A stretch of 64,000 nt of DNA from Lysinibacillus louembei (GCF_033880585.1 NZ_CP137624.1:3507501-3571500), one strand, 5' to 3'; positions 25,341 to 34,746 are shown, numbered from the stretch's first letter. A program made the numbers and translations. Notes: a model not told the origin generated them from the sequence alone.

Positions 25341-25373
25341 AAGAGGTGTGAGCTTAAGCTCACACCTCTTTTA
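25341..25373. terminator. Bidirectional terminator between ridA-like gene and panD
   Basis: AAGAGGTGTGAGC and GCTCACACCTCTT form a perfect stem with a TTAA loop, flanked by T-runs on both strands. It serves both convergent genes. Confidence 0.92.
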
Positions 25374-25378
25374 TTGCC

Positions 25379-25762
25379 CTACATCACTGTTGCTTCTGGC
25401 TCGTAGCTAATCATTTGCTTAATCGTGTTATTGTCACCCATAATCGCTACAGTTGGCTTATGGTCACGTGCTTCATTTGCGTCCACATAAACGTATGAAA
25501 TAATAATAACGATATCGCCCTTTTGTACAAGGCGTGCAGCTGCACCATTAACACAAATAACGCCACTGCCACGCTCTCCTGCGATAATATATGTTTCAAA
25601 GCGTGCCCCGTTATTGTTGTTGACAATATGCACTTTTTCGTTCGGCAGCATACCTACTGCATCTAAAATATCCTCATCAATTGTAATTGAGCCAACATAG
25701 TTTAAATCCGCCTGTGTTACTTGTGCACGGTGGATTTTGCTATTCATCATCATGCGAAACAT
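25379..25762 (-). CDS. panD: Aspartate 1-decarboxylase precursor
   Basis: 127 aa, the normal length. It turns L-aspartate into beta-alanine for pantothenate. The self-cleavage site is G24-S25 ([10 protein letters not shown]); the new pyruvoyl group forms on S25. The reactive-tyrosine region ([18 protein letters not shown]) is intact. AGAAGGAGA precedes the ATG. It is the last gene of panBCD, 3 bases after panC. Confidence 0.97.
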   Translation of the reverse strand: MFRMMMNSKIHRAQVTQADLNYVGSITIDEDILDAVGMLPNEKVHIVNNNNGARFETYIIAGERGSGVICVNGAAARLVQKGDIVIIISYVYVDANEARDHKPTVAIMGDNNTIKQMISYEPEATVM

Positions 25763-25765
25763 TGT

Positions 25766-26617
25766 TTATTCTCCTTCTATTTGAAAAATTAAATTGTCAA
25801 TTAGTCTCGTTTTACCAATATAAACAGCTACTGCTAGTAAAAATTTATTTGTTTGCGCTGTAATTGCTGCTAAATCAGGATAGCTTAAAAGCTGTAAATA
25901 ATCAATGCGACCTGCTGTATTTGTCGTAATATGCTTGTCAGCAAGCGCAATGGCTTCCTGTGCATTTTGCGTTTGTAAAAAATGTGCCTTCGCTATATTT
26001 AATGCCGCAAAAATTGCTGGTGCTTCCGCCCGCTCTTGCTCTGATAAATAGACATTGCGACTCGATTTTGCAAGCCCATCCTCTTCACGAACAATCGCAA
26101 TCGTTTTAATTTCTAGAGGGAAATTAAAATCGCGCACCAGCGTCTCAATAATCGCAACTTGTTGGGCATCCTTTTGCCCGAAATAAGCGCGCATCGGCTC
26201 TGCTAAATGGAATAGCTTTGCGACAACTTGCACAACTCCATCGAAATGTCCTGGTCTGCTTGCACCGCATAAAATCGTTGCCTGACGTCCTACTAATAGC
26301 TTAATGCCACCGTCTGCTGGATACATTTCCTCCACGCTTGGTGCAAAAATTACATCAACGCCTGCAGACTGTGCTAGCTCCGTATCGCGTGGTAAATCGC
26401 GCGGGTATGATTCAAAATCCTCGTTTGGTCCAAATTGTGTTGGATTGACGAAGATGCTCATAATGACAACATCGTTGTCTGCCTTTGCTGTGCGAGCAAG
26501 TGTTAAATGTCCATCGTGCAAATAGCCCATCGTCGGAACAAGACCGATTGTTTTTTGTTCTTTCTTCGTTTGTTGGACGAATTGCTTTAGCTCCGCAATC
26601 GTTGTGACAACTTTCAT
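25766..26617 (-). CDS. panC: Pantothenate synthetase
   Basis: 283 aa. It joins pantoate and beta-alanine using ATP. The nucleotide-binding signature PTMGYLHDGHLTLAR (about 28-42, the HIGH-like element) and the late SSRNVYLS motif are present. The ATG follows the panB stop directly (TAA-ATG), with GGAGGCG inside the end of panB as ribosome site. Second gene of the pan operon. Confidence 0.97.
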   Translation of the reverse strand: MKVVTTIAELKQFVQQTKKEQKTIGLVPTMGYLHDGHLTLARTAKADNDVVIMSIFVNPTQFGPNEDFESYPRDLPRDTELAQSAGVDVIFAPSVEEMYPADGGIKLLVGRQATILCGASRPGHFDGVVQVVAKLFHLAEPMRAYFGQKDAQQVAIIETLVRDFNFPLEIKTIAIVREEDGLAKSSRNVYLSEQERAEAPAIFAALNIAKAHFLQTQNAQEAIALADKHITTNTAGRIDYLQLLSYPDLAAITAQTNKFLLAVAVYIGKTRLIDNLIFQIEGE

Positions 26618-27454
26618 TTATTTGACGCCTCCATATAGCTGGTTCAGTTCTTCATCTTTCATTGTAAATTGATGCTCTTTCGCAGGGAATGTGCCTGTCT
26701 TTACTTCACGTACATAGCTTGTAATACCATGCTCAACTTCATCACCAACATGTGCAAATGCTTTAACAAACTTCGGAATATGGTGCTTGCCGTATTGCAC
26801 TAAATCGTGGAATACAAGCACTTGCCCATCCGCTTCAGCACCTGCTCCGATACCGATTGTCGGAATCGTTAAAGCCTGTGAAACTGCCTCTGTTAGCTGA
26901 TGTGGAATACACTCTAATACAACGGCTGCTGCCCCTGCCTCCTCACATGCCCTTGCATCTTCAATAAGCTGCTGTGCTTGCTCAGCTGTTTTCCCTTGCA
27001 CTTTATAGCCACCGAGCACCCCCGCTGATTGTGGCAATAAGCCTAAATGTGCGACAACAGGTATGCCTGCATCTGTTAGCTTCTTAATGACAGGAATTAC
27101 ATCGCCTGCTCCTTCAAGCTTTAATGCATTAGCATTCGTTTCCTGCATCATACGGACAGCTGTTTTTAATGTGTCATTTACATCGCCATGATAGGAACCA
27201 AATGGCATATCTACGACAATAAATGTGTTTGGCGCACCGCGGCGCACTGCCTTGCTGTGATGAATCATGTCATCAACTGTCACACGCATTGTTGATTCAT
27301 AGCCAAGTACAACCATCCCTAAAGAATCACCGACTAAAATCATATCGACTGCCGCATCCTCAGAAAATTTAGCATTCGGGTAATCGTATGCAGTAATCAT
27401 GACGATTTTTTCACCTTGCTGCTTCATTTTCAAAAAATCACTTGTTGTTTTCAT
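26618..27454 (-). CDS. panB: 3-methyl-2-oxobutanoate hydroxymethyltransferase (ketopantoate hydroxymethyltransferase)
   Basis: 278 aa from the ATG at 27454, six bases after AAGGAGG; the ATG at 27460 touches that site and upstream codons lie in the leader. It is a TIM-barrel enzyme that moves a one-carbon unit from methylene-THF to 2-oxoisovalerate. Seen are [27 protein letters not shown] and the [14 protein letters not shown](F)HD segment. First gene of panBCD, behind a structured leader with a terminator (27489-27688). Confidence 0.97.
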   Translation of the reverse strand: MKTTSDFLKMKQQGEKIVMITAYDYPNAKFSEDAAVDMILVGDSLGMVVLGYESTMRVTVDDMIHHSKAVRRGAPNTFIVVDMPFGSYHGDVNDTLKTAVRMMQETNANALKLEGAGDVIPVIKKLTDAGIPVVAHLGLLPQSAGVLGGYKVQGKTAEQAQQLIEDARACEEAGAAAVVLECIPHQLTEAVSQALTIPTIGIGAGAEADGQVLVFHDLVQYGKHHIPKFVKAFAHVGDEVEHGITSYVREVKTGTFPAKEHQFTMKDEELNQLYGGVK

Positions 27455-27488
27455 ATGCATCCTCCTTGTTGTATGAGAAGAAAACATA

Positions 27489-27523
27489 AAAAATCCTTCT
27501 ATCCAAAATTGGACAGAAGGATT
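27489..27523 (-). terminator. Terminator hairpin inside the panB leader
   Basis: AATCCTTCT pairs with AGAAGGATT, extended by TCCAATTTTGGA, and is followed by TTTTTATG on the minus strand, 35 bases before the panB start. Its position upstream of the first gene implies attenuation. GACAGGG (27562-27568 complement) can pair with the left arm, including two G-T pairs, as a possible antiterminator. Confidence 0.7.
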
Positions 27524-27609
27524 GCGTTGTACACATTCTAAACGCTTTCGTTTTCTCCCGTCCCTGTCTAATAAGATCAAGGCAGACTATTGTTTATTAG
27601 TATTTATTG

Positions 27610-27640
27610 CTGGTACAGTTCTATATAGATACTGTCCTTA
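27610..27640 (-). ncRNA. Possible pan-type RNA stem-loop in the panB 5' leader
   Basis: On the minus strand ACAGT-A-TCTA-TA-TAGA-ACTGT folds into a small stem with a bulged A. A pan RNA motif, a stem-loop with bulged adenosines upstream of panB, has been described in Firmicutes; position and rough shape agree, but the consensus was not checked. Confidence 0.4.
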
Positions 27641-27644
27641 AGCA

Positions 27645-27688
27645 TACTATAACAAGTTTTATGGAAAACGTACAGTACAATGTACTGT
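27645..27688 (-). promoter_or_regulatory. Putative pan operon promoter with a perfect 17-bp palindrome
   Basis: ACAGTACA-A-TGTACTGT (27672-27688) is a perfect 8-1-8 inverted repeat. A TATAGT -10 candidate (27650-27645) lies 17 bases from the weak -35 position at 27673-27668, so the palindrome overlaps the -35, as a repressor operator would. No regulator is identified. Confidence 0.4.
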
Positions 27689-27699
27689 GATTTTTCATT

Positions 27700-28143
27700 A
27701 AGTTATGTGCGATTTGCTCACAATATTTGCGAATTTTCATGCTTTATCTGCGAATTTCCCTAAGATATCTGCGCTTTTTCACGAGTTATTTGCGAATTTC
27801 TCAGGATATCTGCGCTTCTCATGAGTTATCTGCGAATTCTCCAGGATATCTACGCTTTTTCACGCTTTATTTGCGAGTTCTCCAAGATATCTGCGAATTT
27901 CCCTAAGATATCTGCGCTTTTTCACAAGTTATCTGCGAATTTCCCTAAGATATCTGCGCTTCTCACACTTTATCTGCGAGTTCTCCAGGATATCTACGCT
28001 TTTTCACGCTTTATTTGCGCTTTTCTCAGGATATCTGCGCTTTCTCATGAGTTATCTGCAAATTTCTCAAGATATTTGCGCTTTTCACGCTTTATTTGCG
28101 AGTTCTCCAAGATATCTGCGCTTTCTCACGAGTTATCTGCTAA
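27700..28143 (-). repeat. Array of about 21 degenerate 20-21 bp repeats (core ATCTGCG)
   Basis: The + strand repeats ATCTGCG or ATTTGCG followed by AATTT, CTTTT or AGTTCTCC, about every 20-21 bases over 440 bp. Two unit forms roughly alternate: ATATCTGCGCTTTTTCACG and TTATCTGCGAATTTCCCTAAG. Single-base changes are frequent and there are no unique spacers. It occupies the whole gap between the birA stop and the pan promoter; no gene is supported in it. An ORF through it exists only because the period is close to 21. Confidence 0.88.
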
Positions 28144-29124
28144 TTATTGTACCTCTATATCCGCAGAGTAAACACTTTTAATTTCGCCATTTGCTGTGCG
28201 AATTTCAAGGACGCCTGTTTCTGTAATACCAACCGCTTCGCCTTCAATCACTTCGCGCAATGTAGTTGCACGTACATGCTTGCCAATTGTGCTAGAAGCT
28301 GCCTCCCACAATTTTTTAATTGGCACAAAGCCTTGCTTAACATATATGTCGCCAAATTGCTCTAAATAGCCAAGGTATTTTGCAACGAATATGGCACGGT
28401 CAATTTTTTCTCCTTCTTCAATTGCCATGGATGTCGCAATGCTATGTAGCTCCTCTGGGAAATCAGCTTGCTGCTGGTTAACATTAATTCCTGTACCAAT
28501 TAACAATGCTTGTATGCGATCTGCCTCTGCCACCATTTCCGTTAAAATACCAGCACATTTTTTGCCGTTAATTAAAATATCATTTGGCCATTTAATGGAT
28601 GGCTTAAAATTATAACAGACATCACTCATTGCATGAACAAGAGCCACAGCCGTTACAAGTGTGAATTGTGGTGCTTGATGTGGCAATATATTTGGACGAA
28701 CGATCGTTGTCATCCAAACACCCTGTCCTTGTGCTGAATCCCAAGGACGCTGCATGCGTCCACGCCCTGCTGTTTGCGTCTCAGCAATAACAACCGTACC
28801 ATCTGCTGCACCATTGCGAATTAATTCATGTGCAACAAGCTGTGTCGAGTCTACTTCATCGTAATGATAAATTTTATGCCCATAGCGAGCTGTTGCCAAA
28901 TGTGTGGCAATTTGCATTTCATCGAGCTTGTTTGATTTGGCAATGAGGCGATAGCCCTTTTTCTTCACTGTATCAAATGTGTAGCCATCTTGCTGAAGTG
29001 CTTGCATATGCTTCCAAATAGCCGTTCTGGAAACATGCAGCTCATCCGCTAATTGCTGCCCACTAATCGGCTCACCGTTTGCAGTTAAAAAGCGCTGCAA
29101 TATTTTATCCTTGATAGATGTCAT
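28144..29124 (-). CDS. birA: Bifunctional biotin--[acetyl-CoA-carboxylase] ligase / biotin operon repressor
   Basis: 326 aa. An N-terminal helix-turn-helix (about 17-45, GQQLADELHVSRTAIWKHMQ) is followed by the ligase domain with the biotinyl-AMP loop GRGRMQRPWDS (about 119-129), KWPNDILINGKKCAGIL and the C-terminal SH3-like domain. It attaches biotin to carboxylases and represses biotin genes. It overlaps cca upstream by 20 bases, in the conserved cca-birA-pan order. Confidence 0.96.
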   Translation of the reverse strand: MTSIKDKILQRFLTANGEPISGQQLADELHVSRTAIWKHMQALQQDGYTFDTVKKKGYRLIAKSNKLDEMQIATHLATARYGHKIYHYDEVDSTQLVAHELIRNGAADGTVVIAETQTAGRGRMQRPWDSAQGQGVWMTTIVRPNILPHQAPQFTLVTAVALVHAMSDVCYNFKPSIKWPNDILINGKKCAGILTEMVAEADRIQALLIGTGINVNQQQADFPEELHSIATSMAIEEGEKIDRAIFVAKYLGYLEQFGDIYVKQGFVPIKKLWEAASSTIGKHVRATTLREVIEGEAVGITETGVLEIRTANGEIKSVYSADIEVQ

Positions 29125-30259
29125 GAAACCATTCCTTTAATTGGTCTTTATTATTTTCCACTTGCTTCGTTAATACAGCGAGCAGCGCTGCATGTAATGC
29201 TTCTTTCAGCCATGCACCGCCCTTTGCCTGCGACCATTGCATCAAGTCATGTCCACTGATTGCAAGCTGCTGTATTGTAGCAATTGGCAATGCTGTCTTG
29301 TTAGCTACAATTTCTTGCTTAGAAAACGCGATATTGTCGCCTCGCCATAATGCAATATCATAGGCTGCTTCTAATACTTCAAGCGCATAGTAAAAATAAT
29401 CTAGCACTTGCCAGCCCTCGTGTAGCCTACGATAAGCCTGTGCTACTTGCTTGGCAAATACCTTTTCCTTATTTGAGCATTTATAATAGGCAAAAAAGGA
29501 CTCTTCCTCGTTTAAAATATAAAAATAAGCCCAGCCAACGAGCTGATTGTCTGTTTGGAATTGGTTCCAATCACTTGCTGTAAATGAGCCTTGCAAATAA
29601 TTGCTCAATGTTGTTTGCTCAAGCATCGCAATGCCCTGTGCTGGAAAAGGGCTTACCCACATTTTATTGAATTCTGCGTGAATGCGCTCCTTTGCTACAT
29701 ATTGAATTTGCTGTGCTAACGATTTAATCGCTGCCATCGTGTCAGGCTCAATCGTAAAGCCGAGCTGTGCGCTAAAGCGAATTGCACGAATCATCCGCAG
29801 TGCATCCTCTTGGAAGCGCCGCTCTGCATGCCCAACAGCGCGAATTACTTTATGTTGAATATCCTGCTGCCCATTATATAAATCAATAATCTTACCAGTA
29901 TGCGTCATCGCCATTGCATTCATCGTAAAATCACGACGTGCCAAATCCTCTGCTAAAGTGCGGACAAATTGCACCTCATCTGGTCTACGATGGTCTGTAT
30001 AAAGCCCGTCTGTTCGATAGGTCGTCACCTCAATTGGCTCACCTTCATCAAGTACCAACACTGTACCATGCTCAATACCTACATCGATTGTCTGCTGAAA
30101 AATAGCCTTTACTTCTGCTGGCAAAGCGCTTGTCGCTACATCGACATCATTGCTTTGTTTGCCGATTATAAAATCGCGTACGACACCACCTACAAAAACT
30201 GCTTCAAAGCCTGCCTGCTCTATTTTTTCAATTACTCTCTTTGCCGCTTGCCACATCAT
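29105..30259 (-). CDS. cca: CCA-adding tRNA nucleotidyltransferase
   Basis: 384 aa class II nucleotidyltransferase. The catalytic head is clear: [24 protein letters not shown] in pieces (GG at 24-25, DVD at about 38-40), then [11 protein letters not shown] and [16 protein letters not shown]. It adds or repairs the CCA end of tRNAs. The ATG at 30259 overlaps the bshA stop (ATGA) and the stop lies inside birA, so it is in the middle of the long dapB-pan region operon. Confidence 0.96.
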   Translation of the reverse strand: MMWQAAKRVIEKIEQAGFEAVFVGGVVRDFIIGKQSNDVDVATSALPAEVKAIFQQTIDVGIEHGTVLVLDEGEPIEVTTYRTDGLYTDHRRPDEVQFVRTLAEDLARRDFTMNAMAMTHTGKIIDLYNGQQDIQHKVIRAVGHAERRFQEDALRMIRAIRFSAQLGFTIEPDTMAAIKSLAQQIQYVAKERIHAEFNKMWVSPFPAQGIAMLEQTTLSNYLQGSFTASDWNQFQTDNQLVGWAYFYILNEEESFFAYYKCSNKEKVFAKQVAQAYRRLHEGWQVLDYFYYALEVLEAAYDIALWRGDNIAFSKQEIVANKTALPIATIQQLAISGHDLMQWSQAKGGAWLKEALHAALLAVLTKQVENNKDQLKEWFHDIYQG

Positions 30260-31392
30260 ATTGTCATTCCTAATAAACGCGCATATAAGTCCTCATATTG
30301 CGCAATAATTTTTTCAGATTGGAATTTGACCTGTGCTGTGGCTATTGCAGCAGTGCGGAATTGCTGTAGCTTATTGTCATCCTGTAATAATGTTAAGGCA
30401 TACGCAGCGACTGCATCCGTATCATGCAAATCAACGATATAGCCGTTTATACCATGCTCAATAACCTCAGGTATACCACCGATTGCTGTACCAATACCTG
30501 GAACACCACATGCCATCGCTTCAAGTAACACTAAGCCAAATGATTCTTTTTCTGATAATAAAAGCTTTAAATCACTAATTGCATATAACTCAGCGATATT
30601 TTCCTGCTTCCCTAAAAACAAAATGTCTGCACTATATGGTGAGCATTTTACTCGCTCCATTACGCGATGCTTTTCAGGACCATCCCCTACAAGAATCAGC
30701 TTTGCTTCCATTTGTGCACGCACCTTCATAAATGAATCGATGACATCTGGCAAATTTTTAATCTTTCTAAAGTTTGACACATGAATCAATACTTTTTCAT
30801 GTGGCTGGATGCCAAACTGTGCCTTTAAGTATTCAGCATTTAATGGCTTAAAAACTGCCTCGTCAACAAAGTTATACACCGTTTCAATCGGCTTTGTCGT
30901 CTCAATTAGCTCATACGTTTGCTCTTTTAATGCATCGGAAACAGCTGTGACAATATCCGATTGCTCAATGCCATATTTAATTGCCTGTGTTAAGCCAGAA
31001 TCTTGCCCTAAAACTGTTATGTCTGTTCCATGCAATGTTGTAATAATGCGTACATCTCTTTTTGACATTGCTTTTGCTAGCACTGCACAAACCGCATGTG
31101 GAACAGCATAATGGACATGTAAAATATCCAATTCTTCATTTTGTATGACATCAGCCATTTTACTTGCTAATGCAATATCATATGGTGGATATTGAAAAAC
31201 AGAGTAATTGTTTACTTCCACTTCATGAAAGAAAATATTTGAATAAATTTTATTTAAACGAAAAGGTACGCTCGATGTAATAAAATGAATTTCATGGCCA
31301 CGCTCCGCTAACATTTTCCCAAGCTCTGTTGCGATAACACCAGAACCACCGACTGTCGGATAACATGTAATACCAATTTTTAGCTTTTTCAT
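30256..31392 (-). CDS. bshA: N-acetyl-alpha-D-glucosaminyl L-malate synthase (bacillithiol synthesis)
   Basis: 378 aa GT4 glycosyltransferase; the ATG at 31392 has GGAGGGG upstream, whereas the longer frame has no ribosome site. It joins GlcNAc from UDP-GlcNAc to L-malate, the first step of bacillithiol synthesis. Typical pieces are [19 protein letters not shown] at the start, [10 protein letters not shown] and the donor-site [16 protein letters not shown] (about 285-300). In B. subtilis bshB1 lies between mgsA and bshA; here only 20 bases separate them, so the deacetylase step must be encoded elsewhere. Confidence 0.95.
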   Translation of the reverse strand: MKKLKIGITCYPTVGGSGVIATELGKMLAERGHEIHFITSSVPFRLNKIYSNIFFHEVEVNNYSVFQYPPYDIALASKMADVIQNEELDILHVHYAVPHAVCAVLAKAMSKRDVRIITTLHGTDITVLGQDSGLTQAIKYGIEQSDIVTAVSDALKEQTYELIETTKPIETVYNFVDEAVFKPLNAEYLKAQFGIQPHEKVLIHVSNFRKIKNLPDVIDSFMKVRAQMEAKLILVGDGPEKHRVMERVKCSPYSADILFLGKQENIAELYAISDLKLLLSEKESFGLVLLEAMACGVPGIGTAIGGIPEVIEHGINGYIVDLHDTDAVAAYALTLLQDDNKLQQFRTAAIATAQVKFQSEKIIAQYEDLYARLLGMTI

Positions 31393-31412
31393 TGTACCCC
31401 TCCATAACTTCT

Positions 31413-31817
31413 TTACTGCCTGCGCTCCGCAATCAAGCGCCAATCAACTAGACCTTCTTGCAAGCCCTTTAATAAAATTTCAGCAGTGCCCATATTCGTT
31501 GCGAGTGGAATATGATAGACATCACATAAGCGAACGAGTGCTGTTACATCAGGCTCATGTGGCTGTGCTGTTAATGGATCACGGAAGAAAAACACCATAT
31601 CCATATCATTATTTGCAATCATCGCCCCTATTTGTTGGTCGCCACCTAAAGGACCTGAGCGAAAGCGTGTAATCGCTAAGCCTGTTGCCTCCTCTACGCG
31701 TGAGCCTGTTGTTCCAGTCGCGTATAAATCGTGCTGTGCGAATATATCTTGGTAAGCAATGGCAAACTGAACTAAATCGTCCTTCTTACGGTCATGCGCA
31801 ATTAATGCTATTTTCAT
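31413..31817 (-). CDS. mgsA: Methylglyoxal synthase
   Basis: 134 aa from ATG 31817. It converts dihydroxyacetone phosphate to methylglyoxal, a bypass of lower glycolysis. The N-terminal [13 protein letters not shown] holds the substrate residues H and K, TGTTG binds phosphate, [11 protein letters not shown] and the catalytic aspartate (FFRDPL) are intact. It follows dapB by 17 bases and precedes bshA. Confidence 0.96.
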   Translation of the reverse strand: MKIALIAHDRKKDDLVQFAIAYQDIFAQHDLYATGTTGSRVEEATGLAITRFRSGPLGGDQQIGAMIANNDMDMVFFFRDPLTAQPHEPDVTALVRLCDVYHIPLATNMGTAEILLKGLQEGLVDWRLIAERRQ

Positions 31818-31834
31818 CACATGTCAGTCCATTT

Positions 31835-32629
31835 CTAAAGTATATTTTCAAGTCCATACACAAGATGCTCAATACCGACTACCGTTTCTACACAAAATAC
31901 AATACCGCTCATAAATGATTCTCGATTTAATGAATCATGGCGAATTGTCAAAAGCTGTCCTTCCCCACCAAATAGCACTTGCTGATGTGCTACAAGGCCT
32001 GGCAAGCGGACAGAGTGAATACGCATCCCGTCGAAGTCACCTCCACGTGAGCCTGTAATTGTTTCATGCTCATCTGGATGGCCTTGCTCTTTTGCTTGGC
32101 GTACTTCCGCTATCATCTGCGCTGTTTTCACACCTGTACCACTCGGTGCATCCAATTTTTTATCATGATGCATTTCGATAATTTCAACATCGCTAAAGTA
32201 TTTCGCTGCCTCCTTCGCAAATTTCATCATCAACACAGCACCTAACGCAAAATTGGGTGCGATAATGCAGCCAATTTGTTGTTCCTGTGCAAGCTGTGTT
32301 AACTCCTCTAGTTGCTCCTCTGTAAAGCCTGTCGTTCCAATAACCGGTCGTACTTTATGTAATAATGCTTGCTTCGTATGCTCATATACGGATTGTGGGT
32401 TCGTTAAATCAATTAAAACATCTGGCTGTGTTTGTGCAACAAGCTCATCAAAGCTTGTAAAAATAGGCACTTGATAATCGTTAGGAAATTGTTCTAGCTC
32501 GCCCAGTGTTGCACCTATTTCCTTATAATCAAGCACTGCTACAAGCGCTAAGCCTTCACGCTTCATTACGGTATGTACAGCCTCAATTCCCATTTTTCCA
32601 CGTGCACCTGCAATTGCTACTTTAATCAT
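31835..32629 (-). CDS. dapB: 4-hydroxy-tetrahydrodipicolinate reductase
   Basis: 264 aa NAD(P)H-dependent enzyme of lysine, diaminopimelate and dipicolinate synthesis. The N-terminal nucleotide fold GARGKMGIEAV (8-18), GTTGF, and the catalytic EMHHDKKLDAPSGTG (about 151-165) are present. Its ATG overlaps the mazG-like stop (ATGA at 32626-32629). Confidence 0.97.
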   Translation of the reverse strand: MIKVAIAGARGKMGIEAVHTVMKREGLALVAVLDYKEIGATLGELEQFPNDYQVPIFTSFDELVAQTQPDVLIDLTNPQSVYEHTKQALLHKVRPVIGTTGFTEEQLEELTQLAQEQQIGCIIAPNFALGAVLMMKFAKEAAKYFSDVEIIEMHHDKKLDAPSGTGVKTAQMIAEVRQAKEQGHPDEHETITGSRGGDFDGMRIHSVRLPGLVAHQQVLFGGEGQLLTIRHDSLNRESFMSGIVFCVETVVGIEHLVYGLENIL

Positions 32630-32964
32630 CCTTCCCCGTCCTTTCTCGTCCAGCGATCTTTATCGCGTGTTTCGAATTTCTGAAGCACGCGTAAAAGTGC
32701 TTCGTCTAGCTTAATCCCTTGTGCATTGGCAAAGCATACAAGCACGAAGAAAAAGTCTCCAAGCTCTTCTTCAATGCTACCTATATCCTCTGTTGCTTTC
32801 TTCTTTTTCTGTCCGTAAACATCTTGGACTTCGCGTGATAGCTCACCTAATTCCTCTGTTAATCGCGCTAATAGCTCAAAAGGAGGGAAATAGCCTTCCT
32901 TGAATTGTCCAATATAATCGTCCACACGTTGCTGCAATTGCTGCATTGTTATTTCTGTTGTCAT
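32626..32964 (-). CDS. MazG-like nucleotide pyrophosphohydrolase (YpjD-like)
   Basis: 112 aa from the ATG at 32964 behind AAGGAGTG; the 40 upstream codons of the open frame run into the promoter region. The MazG motif ExxE...ExxD is seen in LTEELGELSREV and SIEEELGDFFFVLVCFAN. It probably hydrolyses non-canonical NTPs. Same position before dapB as ypjD in B. subtilis; first gene of the dapB operon. Confidence 0.92.
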   Translation of the reverse strand: MTTEITMQQLQQRVDDYIGQFKEGYFPPFELLARLTEELGELSREVQDVYGQKKKKATEDIGSIEEELGDFFFVLVCFANAQGIKLDEALLRVLQKFETRDKDRWTRKDGEG

Positions 32965-33104
32965 CCTATCACTCCTTATCTTTAATTTATAGATTTCACT
33001 GCGTATTGTCAAAACATCAAAAATGAAACATAATAAAAGGCGTGGAGAAAATGCAAATTTTTGTGCGTGAAGTAGAAAATTCACGCATGTAATGGAGGAA
33101 CAGG

Positions 33105-33971
33105 ATGAAAGGCATCAAAATTCGCAACATCATCGGTATACTAATTGGAACAGCTATTTTTAGCTTCGGCTTTGTCCACTTTAATATGCAAAACCAATTA
33201 GGTGAGGGTGGCTTTAGCGGTATTACACTTATTTTATATTTTACACTACATTGGGACCCAGCCTTATTGAACTTGCTATTAAACATTCCGATGTTTATTA
33301 TTGGCTGGCGCTTACTCGGAAAAAAATCTTTAATTTATACGTTAATCGGAACTACATCTGTTTCGCTGTTTCTAAAGATTTTCCAGCTATATGAATTTCA
33401 AATGAATTTGCAGGATGATTTACTGCTCGTCTCACTTTTTGCGGGAGTATTTGTTGGGCTTGGATTAGGAATTGTTTTTCGTTTCGGTGGGACAACAGGA
33501 GGCGTCGATATTGTCGCAAGGCTACTTCATAAATATGTTGGCTGGTCTATGGGAAAAACGATGTTCGCCTTTGATGCAGTCGTTATTTTATTATCATGGC
33601 TGACGTTTTTAGATGCTCGCTCTATGATGTATACGCTTGTAGCAGTTTATGTCGGTGGACGAGTTATTGATTTTGTGCAGGACGGCGCCTATTCGGCAAA
33701 AGGGGCAATCATTATTTCTCCTCATACAAATGCGATTGCAGCAATTATTGCGGAAAAAATGGAGCGTGGCATTACGCTTCTTGAAGGGCATGGCTATTTC
33801 ACAAAAGAGCAAAAGGATGTAATTTATTGTGTCGTTGGGCGCAATGAAATTGTGCGTTTAAAATCGATTATTCATGAAGTCGACCCACACGCATTCGTTT
33901 CCATTTTAGATGTACGTGATGTGGCTGGTGAAGGCTTTACTTTAGATGATAAAAAACAGCCGATTCATTAA
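33105..33971 (+). CDS. YitT-family membrane protein (YpjC-like)
   Basis: 288 aa. Five or so membrane helices (about 8-190, GTAIFSFGFVHFNMQNQLGEGG at the start in two pieces) and a cytoplasmic DUF2179 domain (about 215-275, GITLLEGHGYFTKEQK, VSILDVRDVAGEGF). The YitT/DUF161 family has no settled function. AATGGAGGAACAGG precedes the ATG. It is divergent from the mazG-dapB operon, where B. subtilis has ypjC. Confidence 0.9.
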   Translation: MKGIKIRNIIGILIGTAIFSFGFVHFNMQNQLGEGGFSGITLILYFTLHWDPALLNLLLNIPMFIIGWRLLGKKSLIYTLIGTTSVSLFLKIFQLYEFQMNLQDDLLLVSLFAGVFVGLGLGIVFRFGGTTGGVDIVARLLHKYVGWSMGKTMFAFDAVVILLSWLTFLDARSMMYTLVAVYVGGRVIDFVQDGAYSAKGAIIISPHTNAIAAIIAEKMERGITLLEGHGYFTKEQKDVIYCVVGRNEIVRLKSIIHEVDPHAFVSILDVRDVAGEGFTLDDKKQPIH

Positions 33972-34028
33972 CGATAAAGGCTAATGGTAAGTTTCGCAAT
34001 GTTATCAGATACTTGCTATTAAAACATA

Positions 34029-34064
34029 AAAAAATGTAGGTGCAAAAACGCACCTACATTTTTT
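34029..34064. terminator. Bidirectional terminator between yitT-like gene and the metallopeptidase
   Basis: AAAAAATGTAGGTGC pairs with GCACCTACATTTTTT across AAAAAC; T-runs flank it on both strands. Confidence 0.92.
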
Positions 34065-34065
34065 A

Positions 34066-34746
34066 TTAATCATCTGAGCGCATACCTGTGTAAATTAATA
34101 CTAAACGTAATAGCTCTAACACTGCTACAGCTGCTGCTGCTACGTATGTCATAGCGGCTGCATTTAATACTTTTTTCGCAGAGCGTTCTTCGTTATTTCC
34201 GATAATACCAAGTGAAACGACTTCATTCATTGCTCGCTTCGATGCATCAAACTCTACTGGTAATGTTATGATTTGGAACACAACACCAGCAGCTAATAAT
34301 ACGATACCCAATAATAATAAATTTGGTTGTGATGCGATAACACCAATTAATACAAATATCCATGAAGCATTTGAAGAAATATTTGCTACTGGTACTAGCT
34401 TTGAACGCAATGTTAAAAATGAATAAGCTTCTTTATGTTGAATTGCGTGACCTACTTCGTGTGCCGCAACTGCTGTACCAGCAATTGACGTATTGTAGTA
34501 GTTATCCTCCGATAATGCTACTGTTTTTGTTGCTGGATTATAATGGTCAGATAAAAACCCTTGCGTTGGTACAACACGAACATCAGTCAATCCATGCTGA
34601 TCTAAAATCATACGTGCTACTTGAGCACCAGACATTCCTTTAGCAGCTGGTACTTGCGCAAACTTTTTATAGGTGCTTTTTACTTTCATTTGTGCATAGA
34701 TTGGTAAAATTAACACAATCGCAAAATAAATAATGTACATTGCCAT
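34066..34746 (-). CDS. Membrane-bound zinc metallopeptidase (YugP-like)
   Basis: 226 aa from ATG 34746 (GGGGAAGAG upstream; start at 34740 is equally possible). The metal site HEVGH is at 96-100 in AAHEVGHAIQH, between an N-terminal helix (2-20) and three C-terminal helices (about 120-225). This is the neutral zinc metallopeptidase (Zn_peptidase_2) family; targets are unknown. B. subtilis has ypjB in this place, so the gene is a local difference. Confidence 0.9.
   Translation of the reverse strand: MAMYIIYFAIVLILPIYAQMKVKSTYKKFAQVPAAKGMSGAQVARMILDQHGLTDVRVVPTQGFLSDHYNPATKTVALSEDNYYNTSIAGTAVAAHEVGHAIQHKEAYSFLTLRSKLVPVANISSNASWIFVLIGVIASQPNLLLLGIVLLAAGVVFQIITLPVEFDASKRAMNEVVSLGIIGNNEERSAKKVLNAAAMTYVAAAAVAVLELLRLVLIYTGMRSDD

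Noticed and set aside
27545-27560. CcpA (cre) site in the panB leader, ACGAAAGCGTTTAGA
   Set aside because: Two mismatches at conserved positions of the cre consensus and no other carbon-control context.
27700-28143. CRISPR array
   Set aside because: Units are 20-21 bases, degenerate and contiguous, with no unique spacers and no cas genes nearby.
27821-28171. 116-codon plus-strand ORF through the repeat array
   Set aside because: It stays open only because the repeat period is about 21 bases; it has no ribosome site and codes for a repetitive RISAxFxxI-type pattern that follows the DNA repeat.
29969-30442. 157-codon plus-strand ORF
   Set aside because: It is antisense across the cca-bshA junction; cysteine/tyrosine-rich shadow translation without start signals.
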